Assembly: GCA_030848705.1 (NCBI GenBank)
Contig: CM061237.1
Coordinates: 83,137,910-83,201,909, forward strand
Origin: Heracleum sosnowskyi
Taxonomy: Eukaryota > Streptophyta > Magnoliopsida > Apiales > Apiaceae
Direction: 5' to 3'
DNA length: 64,000 bases
Numbering within the stretch: position 1 is the first letter of the stretch; every line of letters starts with the position of its first letter. The notes under the pieces are model-generated. The model was not told where the DNA came from. It saw only the letters and a program-made list of their open reading frames with translations, and did no database searches. Positions 31,307 to 43,600 of the stretch are shown piece by piece. The translations under genes and the position numbers were made by a program.

Positions 31307-34300
31307 TGTAATAACCTGAATTTTTGGTAGAATTAAAACTTTTCTTATTATGATTAAGTGCATTAGTGAATAGTGAATTTGGTGGATGAATAGTGATTTT
31401 GAGAATTAACAAAAAATTTCATGCCACCTATGTACGAGACGTAGTGTGGATATTCCGAAGTCATATTAGTGATCTACGGAGTAAATAAGTGAATGCAAAG
31501 ACGATCGGAATTCAGAAATTCCAAATTTTATTTTGGTGAAATATTTGACCGGACAGCGAATTATATATTATTATATTCAAGAAATGAGATATTAAAATTG
31601 AGTATTTGAGGATTTAATATTTTGGAATTTTATTATATTTGATTTGAGAATTTAGAACGAAAACCACTGGGACAGTGAAACGAATGTTCTAGAAACCGCT
31701 GATACTTTATAACGAGATTAAGTGATTAAGCGAACGAATCATGGATTAAGGATTGAAATTATGACAAGATTAAATATAGACATGGAAGTAACATGTAACA
31801 AGATTAATTCGAGAGATGCAACGTTTGGATCATCCATGTGAAAGGAAACGAACCAGTAAAGCTATTTTAACCAAACGCGTGCATGCACGACACGTGTCCC
31901 TGCTTGCCACCATGATACCCCACTGATCGACATGTGTCCCTATGACTCACCACTTAACAAAATATCAGCATTCTTATCTTTTACTCAAAACAAAAAGAAA
32001 AGAAGAAAAGAAAAGCAAGAGAAACACAAAATTCTCCAAAACTGATCAGCTAGAGCACCCTCCAAAGAAAAATCCATAACTCCATTTCCAACCATGATAA
32101 AATCACCAAACTTTAACCACAGCTTCTACACTCCATGTATAACAGCTGTTCAAAATTTCATGGCAATCCAAGGTGTTTAGCCTAGTCAAATATCCTCCCC
32201 AAGTTGAAGAATCTAAACTGCCATGATCTTGGCAGTTTCTGCACCGATTTTCAAACGGCCGTATCTCTCTCATTTCTAAATGAAATCTTGCGTTCTATAG
32301 CTTGTTGGAAAGCCATGGAGATGCTCTACAACTACTCTTTAGAAACCGCGCCCAGAAAAGCAGGGTAAGGACCTCGTTTGGGCAGTTCTTTGAACAGATG
32401 AATAGTAACTTTCAATAACTAACTTTGATTTCTTGACTTCTTTTGATGATCTAAGCTTGGTCAAGGAAATCTAAGGGCTAGACAAGGCTTACTACGTGAT
32501 CATACACTCCAAGGAAGGTATTAACCCCATGAACCCTTAGTTGACTTTGAGTTTTGTGGATGTTCTTGATGATTGTTAGCTTCGTTGAGAGTATAGTGTT
32601 AATATAAGCATGTTAGCATGATCTTGTAGTTGGTTTAGCCATTTGTTGATTACGATGTTAAAGTATGATACCCCTGGACTTGTGGAGATGAGAATCATGT
32701 GTTTAAGATGTATGGATGCCCGGTGTGGCTTGGTTTGATGATTATGATTTTTGGAACGTCCGATTTATAACCGTCGTAATGCCCAAATTTTTACCTACTG
32801 ATTGGTTCCCTGTTTTTCCTCTGTTAGAGCTCGACCCTTGAGTCCTACTGCCCATGATTGTGTAGTTTATGTTATAAGCTTCGTAATGATATGTGGTTCG
32901 CCTAATTTGGCCGAACGGTTTAAGAGAAAAGTGAGTTTTAGTAAACGCCGTTTGAAAGAACGACCAATCTCTGGTCAGCAACTTTGAGTCTATATTTGGA
33001 CCACTTCGGAGCCATATTAAAATGTGAAACTTTGAGGAATAATACTAGAGACAGTTAGGAAGGCTCACGAAAAGGATTCGTATTAAAAAGATTATATTTC
33101 GAGTTTATAAAAATGTTTTAGTCAAGGTCGCGCAAGTGAAAACCACTGAAAACGAGACTTAGAAACCAAGGTTCCAAATGGTTAAGTATAACTTGGATTT
33201 GAGAATGGATTTCGAACCAAACTTATGATATAAGAATTTGACAAATAACATGGACTTAGTATGAGCCTATAACGAGTTAGTAATTCCTTGGTTGTGTTTC
33301 GCTTACGTGTTTAAGCATTGAGTTATAAGTGGTTTATCGAGGGGATTAACCGTGTGTTTTCGTTTGACTTTGTCTAGATTGTCCAGCATCGTCGCGAACC
33401 CCTATCACTTCTCGAGCATCAGGCAAGTTTACTAAACCTTACTCTATTGTTCAGAGTAGGTATATTTTCAAATATTCAATACTTGTGTATTCCCAAGTTA
33501 TATATATCAAATCTTAGTTGTGAGTATTGTGGCAAGTTTCCTAATTCTATACTTTGAAGTATTGATTATATATTACTGTTGTTGCCATGTGAGGAGTTAT
33601 ACAGTTTTGCGATACATGTTATATATCGTGTTCAATAAGATTTGACTTTTGGATATGATACGAGCTGTGAGATAATGTACTTATGAACCGGTATACCTCG
33701 TAGCTCTATAGATAAGAGCATGTTTATTGTTTCGACTCTAGACCGGGAGTCGATATTTGTGTTATATAGATAGTCGTGGAGACCCGGAGGGATTCCAGCG
33801 GCAGAGTACTATTCATCTTGAGGAATATTATTATTAAACATTAATTATATTTCTAGAAAGTATTAGTTACCTGGAAATGATTTGAGGAATGTTATTTGAA
33901 TATTACCTCATTCGAAGGTTATTATTTGAAAATGATTTGGTAATTGGCTTATATGTTAAATATGGGATATCAGTTATAAGCAAGTATTCTTATATATGCC
34001 CTAAGATAAGGGCGTGTGATTTTCATTAAGGATCAGAAGTGATTGTATTTCTGTATATGCTAAAGATTATTTTTCCGATAAAGACATCGGGTGACTGTTA
34101 TTTGAGATTTATTAATTAATGAATATTATTTATGTATATTCATTTGAGGCTTACTTGTTCGAGGGTTAATTATGTATTTAATGAACATTATTTATGTATA
34201 TTCATTTGAGGACTATTGACTTTAAGAATATTATTGTGAATATTCATCTGGGGATTATTTAATGAATATTAATGTCGAATATTCATTCGAGGATTATTTA

Positions 34301-36392
34301 TTTATTTAATGAATATTAGTTTTGAATATTCATTCGAGGATTAGTTATTTATTTAATGAATATTAGTTTTGAATATTCATTCGAGGATTAATTATTTATT
34401 TAATGAATATTGCTTTTGAATATTCATTTGAGGCTTATTTATTTAATGAATATTATTTCCTAATATTCATTTGAGGTTTATTTATTTAATGAATATTATT
34501 TTAGAATATTCATTTAAGAGTTATTTATTTAATGAATATTACCTTTGAATATTCATTTAATCTATATTTACTTAATGAATATTATTTTCGAATATTCATT
34601 TAATCAGTATTTACTTAAGGAATATTATTCCGAATATTCATCTAAGCTTTACTTACTTAATCAATGTCATTGATTATTTTTAAAATCAAAAGAGGTTCCC
34701 AAAACAATGTTTTCCATTTAAATCCGTCTTTTAAGAAGATTCAAATGCTCGCTCAACTATCAAAAATACGGGAAACCTGATTTAAGTGACTACTACTCTT
34801 TTTAAACTCTCAATTCAAAAACTGTCAAGGGACAGATATTTTCTTGGAGCAATTTAATTGCTGCCAGTCTAATGTTGTGTTACCACCTCAATGATCGAGG
34901 GGTAAATTCATGGAACAAATCGATATCCATTAACAAGCATAGCTTGGGAAATATTGGAGAATCTTCCTTTCCAACCTAGATATAACTACTTAGTGGAGTC
35001 GTATCAACAAGTGTTACACTTGGGGAAAGGAGGACGATCTTTACGTTTCAGAGTCATGGATTTCATCTGAACTAGGAGTGGTGTAAGTGGTCAAGTTGCG
35101 TGGGCCCATCCAACTTTTATATTGCCCCAAATGGGCCGGGAGGTCATAGTAAGGCGGTAGACAATGTCAGGCCGTCGTGATACTTCCATCTACATGTAGA
35201 AAACTATTTGAGCGGTGCGACCTGCTACTGATCATAGTAAGGTTAGGCACAGCGGACGCGGTAGCAACTCCAGTATTAGTTCATCATCCAATTTGGATAT
35301 TTCCTGCAACATGTATTGGGGTGAAGAACCAACCATGTTGGCAGGGGGTTGAAAAGTGTTTGGAAATGAAGTGACAATAAATTTGTGCAACTCCATCTTT
35401 TACTTTTGAGTTATGACTCTGATAAAACCTGATTAAAGATATATATGCATAAGTGGAGTTTGGGTTACGGAAATATTATATTAATTTTCCTCGTAACTTC
35501 ATCGTTTATATTATACTAGTTTCTTATCCGCTTAAAGCATATCATATGACTCTGTGGATACCTACATAACATGAGTTATGGTAAGGGAGTTGCTTATATT
35601 GAATTTTCCTTATAACTTCATCTTTTAAGTTATATGTTGATATTCTGCTTATATAGCAGATAATTTTTGGAAAGGTTATATTTGGTTTATTTTGAAACCT
35701 CATCTTGTATACAAGAACTTTGTTCATAATATAGCAAAAGAGTTGCAGAAATATTATGAAATGATATTTGAATTACAATAAAGGTACTATTTTTGGAATA
35801 TCTTCCGATAAGGAAATAATTTCAGTATCGAGATATTTTGACAAATTATTGTCTTATACCCGCTTTATTCTGGGTTGAGTTAAAGGCAGAATTAGGCCAT
35901 ACTTTCATTACCTTGCTGAGCTATCGCTCACTCTTGCTATTGTTTTATATATATTATATAGCAGCGAAGCAGGATGCCAATGGGACGGCACATACCCCGC
36001 AAGGCGTTTCCACAAACAGTTTCTAGCAGTGATCCCGAGAATAGTACGAACCAATCGAATCAGGCTACAGCTTTTGGTATTCAACTTATGTATAGATATG
36101 AATGGTATGAGAGGATTGTGAGCATCAGAAGGCTAAGTTGGTAATGTAACCTTACTTAGAAATTGTATCAGTGACAGATTCAAAGACATTTGGGTATTGT
36201 AATAAAGATTATTTATTCCGCAGTTGTTGTATTGTGTCGTTTCTGAGACTCTAACCTGTGTGTGTGTGTGAGACATATATTGTGGGGTCATGAGCAGGTG
36301 AATTATGCACGGTGTGAGTAATACAGATAAGGCAAGGAGTAAATGGATCGTGACTACTCTAAATCCCTGACCCCGGATTTGGGGCTGTTACA
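31307..36392 (+). repeat. 5' LTR of the 14.4 kb element (5086 bp)
   Basis: Non-coding. It carries a hairpin array at 34115-34680, an alternating GT run near 36260, and ends GATTTGGGGCTGTTACA. Short ORFs of 60-79 codons recur in both LTRs only because the LTRs are copies. Confidence 0.95.
34115..34680. repeat. array of about 12 palindromic 43-48 bp units in the 5' LTR
   Basis: Each unit has AATGAATATT, a short spacer of about 7 bases, then AATATTCATT, and a variable joiner such as CGAGGATTATTTATT. Each can fold into a stem of about ten pairs. The last units decay. Confidence 0.9.
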
Positions 36393-36396
36393 GAGA

Positions 36397-36408
36397 TGGT
36401 ATCAGAGC
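36397..36408 (+). other. primer-binding site of the 14.4 kb element
   Basis: Perfect TGGTATCAGAGC four bases after the LTR. Confidence 0.9.
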
Positions 36409-38690
36409 GTTAGGTTACAGTCCTCAGAAACGATAGGAGATCGAGTCTTACAATACCCTTAATAATGATAAGGACATCTAGAGCTCAAATTGAGTTCGTA
36501 GTCGGGTTAGAGGACATGAACCTGACTGTTTAAGATGAAGCCCGAGAGGGGACTTCTTCTGGGAAACCGTACTTAGGACTTCAAGATTAGTCACCTCGAC
36601 TCGTATGAGTTATAGATGGATGGGATTCTGAGATACCAGACCCCGAGGCCTTCGAGTAGGCAATTGATGATGCGTTCCTTGAAATGAACGGAGACCCGAT
36701 AAAGGAAGATCCATAGGAGGATCTAGAGGAAGACCCCATGGTGGGTCAAGGAAAAAGTCTTGTAGAGAACGTGTTGATTGATAAAGATGTGGTATGTTAC
36801 TTGAGGTCTTATAATAAGACCGGACGAACCTTCGGAGGTCAAATAAGTGCCGATACGAGAGTTTAGGGATCGTTCATGATTCATCAAGAGGTATGACAAA
36901 GAAAATGGAGTAGAGTCTCCAAAGCAGAAGAGGTAGAGGCAGTATAGCCAGTATTAGTGGATTGATTCGACTTGAACGAAACCTGTTACTCGTAGTCGGT
37001 TATAGTTGCCCGTAAGGAGGCGGCATACGTAAGAACCAAGGTGTTCAGATTTTCACAAACGATTAAGGGTACTTAGTTGCCTAGAATAGTGAAAGGTATT
37101 TCTTTGGCTATGAGGTTTCAATCCCCCACGACCAGCGATTCCATTGGAAATAGTGTCTATTACATCATTGAGGGATTTTATTATCTCAAGGAGAATTTTG
37201 GGTATATGTACCATGCAAATGTTATTATAAGACAAGCACGCTAAGGCAGAATCGAGAACAAGATTTACCACCCTCAGGAAACCAGGAAGGAATTATGAGG
37301 ATAGAACCTAAAGGTCGGAAATCATATTCGAGCATTACTAGTAGGTAAATAGATTGATCGAGTTTCCCTGATTTTGGAAAGAAATTCAGCAAATTTTGGC
37401 AAACCTTGTCTTTCTGATTACCAGAGGATGTCACCAAAGAGAGTGGAAACTAGAGCGAACCCTGTGGATTGGGTAAGATAGCCGTTATATGGGTTGGTGG
37501 ATAGACCCTGATTGCTATAATTGATTGTGGAGATAAAATGATGAAGTTGAGATTGGACGGTAAAGGCGAAATATATTTAAGGACCAAGACAGACTGAGAA
37601 GTTCCGGGATTGACTTAAATGAAAAGGCTTTTGTGCCAAAAGTGTTAAGCTTATGTAGCACACGGGATTGATATGGGAGAAGGAATATTGGATATAAGGA
37701 TGATTGAAATAGAGACCGGATTTAAGCCTGTAGATTCTAACGATCTTCCGGAGTACCGCCCAGTCGACATGAGGAATTGTCATTGCTATGGGCAGCAACG
37801 GTATCGAAGTCTTCTAATAGAATAGAACGCTTACTTGGGATGTTTGCGCCTAGTCGAATAGAACTCCCTGCGATTGCAAATGTTGATGGTCGAATTCTTA
37901 GCGACTATTATAAGTCGGCAATGACGTAAGTATCAAACACCTTAGGGTGCGTGGAAAAGAAAAGCTTTGGAATTGAACGATTATCCATCAGAGGAGCCGA
38001 CATAAAAGGCATCCGTAGAGACCTTGGTAGTACCCTCCCCATTTGCAAATTATGCGGGGTACCTCCCCAATCTATGATCTATCTTGACCTCTCTCTAGGA
38101 AAGAATTCTGATAAAGGGTATATTCCCTCTTCGAAGTTATTTTATAACACTTGTGCTAAACCACATTCAGTTTCACTTGTGCCAGAGGCTGTCACAATGC
38201 CTACTTTCAGGTTTTCGAAGCCCTGTCAAATGATGTTATTTAAGCTTTCACTTTTCTTCAAATAATGAATGAACCTATGGTGATACCTCACCACTTGGTT
38301 GTTAAGTACCAGTATCTTTTGGTTATTCTTTTCCTTGTATTTTCTTTGGAAACCGCACCTTTGGAATCTGTTCAATTTTAATCCAAGGTGTTCCTTTAAG
38401 AAATATTGTCGAAAGACGATAATCATTAAATTGATCTCGAATTGCTTTCATAATTTTCAACTTCCACTGAGACGAACAACCCTATACTTATAGGGGCTAC
38501 AAGGACTATCTGTCTATGTGATAGAAGTCGGATGGGACGCCATCACTTGTAAGTTGTGAAATACAAGAAGGCTAATTACCTTTAGTAATGTCTCAATCGA
38601 GGCACACAACGTTGAGTTCTTATGATCATGTTGATCTCTTGGTAAATTCTCTTACCTCCAATAAGGTTACCTTAAAACTCATAACCTTAT
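36409..38690 (+). other. interior of the 14.4 kb element without recognisable genes
   Basis: This is where gag should be, but no gag domain or zinc knuckle is visible. The 104-codon ORF at 37951-38265 has two Cys pairs (CKLCG) but no match I recognise. It and the surrounding C/T-rich 38000-38260 differ in composition from neighbours and may be foreign sequence. Confidence 0.5.
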
Positions 38691-38699
38691 GATCACCAG

Positions 38700-40612
38700 T
38701 GTGTGACGTTTTCCTTGATATGGGAGCTGTCTTTTCAAGGCCCCATGATTTTTGTTATCCACATTGAATTCTAAGGGGAGGCGAACCAGGTCAAATAAGT
38801 CAAAATTCGCTGATAGGAATTAGATTCGCAACGAAATCGCCTATGACAGGAGCGAATCCCTAAGACGAATAGAATGTTAGTGACGTATCAACGAAATTGG
38901 GTTATTCTCCCAAGGATGTTATGATAATGGAAAGCGTGTCAATCGACATGTGTGAAAGGAATAGCGATGTGTCGTGTACTCCAGTGACAACGGTGTTAGA
39001 TAGATGCCCTATAATGGAACTAAGATTTTGGAGGAGTTGTTTACGAATGGACACTACCTCTGGGTTAGCAAGATAAGTACTGGCGATGGAGTCAGAGGGA
39101 GCTGGTATTGTGACTTGGGAGAAGTTGATATTATTATAAGGATAGGTTGGTTGACACCCAATGGAGTCCAGACTGATTGTAAGAGAGAGAGAGTAATAAA
39201 TAAAGGATGGAGACAGATTCAGAGATTCTTGAATATAGTTTAAACTAAGAAACTATTACGCCAGAAATGCGAGGCTTAATTAGCTCTTATGGTTGCCGCC
39301 AAGAAAAGAGATACCAAGTATTAAGGGAACTACAATGGTTTTGGGAGATTGTACAAGGTTTTAAGGAGCTACCAGATATCGATTTGGATGACATGAGAAT
39401 GAATACCGAGTATTCCGAGTATAGTGGGAATGAAAGAGTTAGTGACTCAGTTACAAGAATGGTTGGGCAAGAATATGATAAGACCCATTGTACCACCGTG
39501 GAGAGCCCGGTGTTGTTGTGAGAGAGAAGGATATTAGCACAAGATTATGCATCGAACCTCGAGAGTTGTATGAGTTCGACGTGGAGCATAGGTACCCTTG
39601 TAAATGATTGTTAGATCAGCGAAAGAACGCTGTGTATTTCCAAATTTATTTAAGAACTGGATATCACCGGTTGGAAGTTAAATCCGAGAATATACCCAAG
39701 ATTGCGATTCGTATTAGGAATAGGCACTTCGAGTTTTCAGCGAGGTTGTTTTGGGGTGATTAATGCACCCACAAATTTTATGGAATGTAATGAATTGGCT
39801 TTGGGTTATCCGTGATAGTAGATAACATGAGATGGAGAAATGGCTAAAATTGACCTAGGATTATGACTGTGAGATACACTACCATCCGGGAAAGGCCAAT
39901 GTGGTGGTCGATACCCTTAATTAAAATGAGACTGAGATGGATGCCGAATGATCGGGAATTAAAGGATGAGATTTTACACAAAACCCAAGTTAGTCCGACA
40001 AACTAGAAAGACAGAAGATTTCACCAACAGGCGGCTAGTAACAGCCAAGACAGACAGAGAAAGTATGCGGACTAAGCCCGCGAGTATAGAGATAGTACTT
40101 CTATTGATGAGCTAAATGGCATGTGGATGGATGACAAGCAAGTTTATGATTGGTGTATTTTCTGTGTAAACAAGATAGAGAATATGAGGTTAGAAATTCG
40201 TGATGCTAAAAGATATCCTCGTGGGAAGAATTAATGAGATTTGGAAAGAAAGGGAAGTTGAGCCCGAGATTCACTGGGCCATCTGAGATTTTAAAACGCG
40301 TCAGGAAGGTGGCCTACGAGCCAGCCTTACCCCCCCAAACTTGTAGAATGGTCACAACGGGGTTCATGTGTCGATGCTACGTCAGTATACTATAGATGCC
40401 CGTCATATGTTAGAATACGAGCAGGTAGATATACAACCTGGTCTGACTTACAAAGAACAACCTGTGGAAATCACGGATAGAAATGAACAAGTGCTAAAAG
40501 ACGAGGTTGCCAAGATAGTGAGAGGTTTGTGGAAAATCAAGAAGTGGGAGAATCCACTTGGGAGTTAGGAAGTGCAATGGGAGAGAAGTACCCCCAGTTA
40601 TTCCTAAGCTGA
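38700..40612 (+). pseudogene. Tekay-like pol fragments: protease, part of RT, RNase H tail, integrase tail, chromodomain
   Basis: Pieces in order: a protease-like LDMGAVFS at about 38725; DIIIRIGWLTPNGVQTDC at about 39130 (protease end); RT strand matching the RLCIDYREL region at about 39540; GYHRLEVKSENIPK at about 39660, after which the RT catalytic core is missing; the RNase H tail at about 39840-39920; the integrase RQKKYAD-like stretch near 40050; FGKKGKLSPRF at about 40236; a chromodomain remnant at 40440-40600. Several frames and many stops are involved, and 40085-40230 fits no family part. No protein can be made from it. Confidence 0.8.
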
Positions 40613-40630
40613 TTCCGGGACGGAATCCTT

Positions 40631-40645
40631 TTAAGGAGGGGAGAC
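40631..40645 (+). other. polypurine tract of the 14.4 kb element
   Basis: AAGGAGGGGAGA directly before the 3' LTR; intact, unlike the coding region. Confidence 0.85.
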
Positions 40646-43600
40646 TGTAATAACCTGAATTTTTGGTAGAATTAAAACTTTTCTTATTATGATTAAGTGC
40701 ATTAGTGAATAGTGAATTTGGTGGATGAATAGTGATTTTGAGAATTAACAAAAAATTTCATGCCACCTATGTACGAGACGTAGTGTGGATATTCCGAAGT
40801 CATATTAGTGATCTACGGAGTAAATAAGTGAATGCAAAGACGATTGGAATTCAGAAATTCCAAATTTTATTTTGGTGAAATATTTGACCGGACAGCGAAT
40901 TATATATTATTATATTCAAGAAATGAGATATTAAAATTGAGGATTTGAGGATTTAATATTTTGGAATTTTATTATATTTGATTTGAGAATTTAGAACGAA
41001 AACCACTGGGACAGTGAAACGAATGTTCTAGAAACCGCTGATACTTTATAACGAGATTAAGCGATTAAGCGAACGAATCATGGATTAAGGATTGAAATTA
41101 TGACAAGATTAAATATAGACATGGAAGTAACATGTAACAAGATTAATTCGAGAGATGCAACGTTTGGATCATCCATGTGAAAGGAAACGAACCACTAAAG
41201 CTACTTTAACCAAACGCGTGCATGCACGACACGTGTCCCTGCTTGCCACCATGATACCCCACTGATCGACATGTGTCCCTATGACTCACCACTTAACAAA
41301 ATATCAGCATTCTTATCTTTTACTCAAAACAAAAAGAAAAGAAGAAAAGAAAAGCAAGAGAAACACAAAATTCTCCAAAACTGATCAGCTAGAGCACCCT
41401 CCAAAGCAAAATCCATAACTCCATTTCCAACCATGATCAAATCACCAAACTTTAACCACAGCTTCTACACTCCATGTATAACATCGGTTCAAAATGTCAT
41501 GGCAATCCAAGGTGTTTAGCCTAGTCAAATATCCTCCCCAAGTTGAAGAATCTAAACTGCCATGATCTTGGCAGTTTCTGCACCGATTTTCAAACGGCCG
41601 TATCTCTCTCATTTCGAAATGAAATCTTGCGTTCTATAGCTTGTTGGAAAGCCATGGAGATGCTCTACAACTACTCTTTAGAAACCTCGCCCAGAAAAGC
41701 AGGGTAAGGACCTCGTTTGGGCAGTTCTTTGAACAGATGAATAGTAACTTTCAATAACTAACTTTGATTTCTTGACTTCTTTTGATGATCTAAGCTTGGT
41801 CAAGGAAATCTAAGGGCTAGACAAGGCTTACTACGTGATCATACACTCCAAGGAAGGTATTAACCCCATGAACCCTTAGTTGACTTTGAGTTTTGTGGAT
41901 GTTCTTGATGATTGTTAGCTTAGTTGAGAGTATAGTGTTAATATAAGCATGTTAGCATGATCTTGTAGTTGGTTTAGCCATTTGTTGATTAAGATGTTAA
42001 AGTATGATACCCCTGGACTTGTGGAGATGAGAATCATGTGTTTAAGATGTATGGATGCCCGGTGTGGCTTGGTTTGATGATTATGATTTTTGGAACGTCC
42101 GATTTATAGCCGTCGTAATGCCCAAATTTTTACCTACTGATTGGTTCCCTGTTTTTCCTCTGTTAGAGCTCGACCCTTGAGTCCTACTGCCCATGATTGT
42201 GTAGTTTATGTTATAAGCTTCGTAATGATATGTGGTTCGCCTAATTTGGCCGAACGGTTTAAGAGAAAAGTGAGTTTTAGTAAACGCCGTTCGGAAGAAC
42301 GACCCATCTCTGGTCAGCAACTTTGAGTCTATATTTGGACCACTTCGGAGCCATATTAAAATGTGAAACTTTGAGGAATAATACTAGAGACAGTTAGGAA
42401 GGCTCACGAAAAGGATTCGTATTAAAAAGATTATATTTCGATTTTATAAAAATGTTTTAGTCAAGGTCGCGCAAGTGAAAACCACTGAAAACGAGACTTA
42501 GAAACCAAGGTTCCAAATGGTTAAGTATAACTTGGATTTGAGAATGGATTTCGAACCAAACTTATGATATAAGAATTTGACAAATAACATGGACTTAGTA
42601 TGAGCCTATAACGAGTTAGTAATTCCTTGGTTGTGTTTCGCTTACGTGTTTAAGCATTGAGTTATAAGTGGTTTATCGAGGGGATTAACCGTGTGTTTTC
42701 GTTTGACTTTGTCTAGATTGTCCAGCATCGTCGCGAACCCCTATCACTTCTCGAGCATCAGGCAAGTTTACTAAACCTTACTCTATTGTTCAGAGTAGGT
42801 ATATTTTCAAATATTCAATACTTGTGTATTCCCAAGTTATATATATCAAATCTTAGTTGTGAGTATTGTGGCAAGTTTCCTAATTCTATACTTTGAAGTA
42901 TTGATTATATATTACTGTTGTTGCCATGTGAGGAGTTATACAGTTTTGCGATACATGTTATATATCGTGTTCAATAAGATTTGACTTTTGGATATGATAC
43001 GAGCTGTGAGATAATGTACTTATGAACCGGTATACCTCGTAGCTCTATAGATAAGAGCATGTTTATTGTTTCGACTCTAGACCGGGAGTCGATATTTGTG
43101 TTATATAGATAGTCGTGGAGACCCGGAGGGATTCCAGCGGCAGAGTACTATTCATCTTGAGGAATATTATTATTAAACATTAATTATATTTCTAGAAAGT
43201 ATTAGTTACCTGGAAATGATTTGAGGAATGTTATTTGAATATTACCTCATTCGAAGGTTATTATTTGAAAATGATTTGGTAATTGGCTTATATGTTAAAT
43301 ATGGGATATCAGTTATAAGCCAGTATTCTTATATATGCCCTAAGATAAGGGCGTGTGATTTTCATTAAGGATCAGAAGTGATTGTATTTCTGTATATGCT
43401 AAAGATTATTTTTCCGATAAAGACATCGGGTGACTGTTATTTGAGATTTATTAATTAATGAATATTATTTATGTATATTCATTTGAGGCTTACTTGTTCG
43501 AGGGTTAATTATGTATTTAATGAACATTATTTATGTATATTCATTTGAGGACTATTGACTTTAAGAATATTATTGTGAATATTCATCTGGGGATTATTTA

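Noticed and set aside
32742..32987. 60-80 codon ORFs in the 5 kb LTR, repeated at 42081-42326
   Set aside because: Both strands give ORFs of similar length, and the repetition comes only from LTR duplication.
37951..38265. 104-codon ORF with a CKLCG motif as a possible zinc protein
   Set aside because: Only one Cys pair is tight, there is no family match I recognise and the surroundings are decayed; noted as unassigned interior instead.
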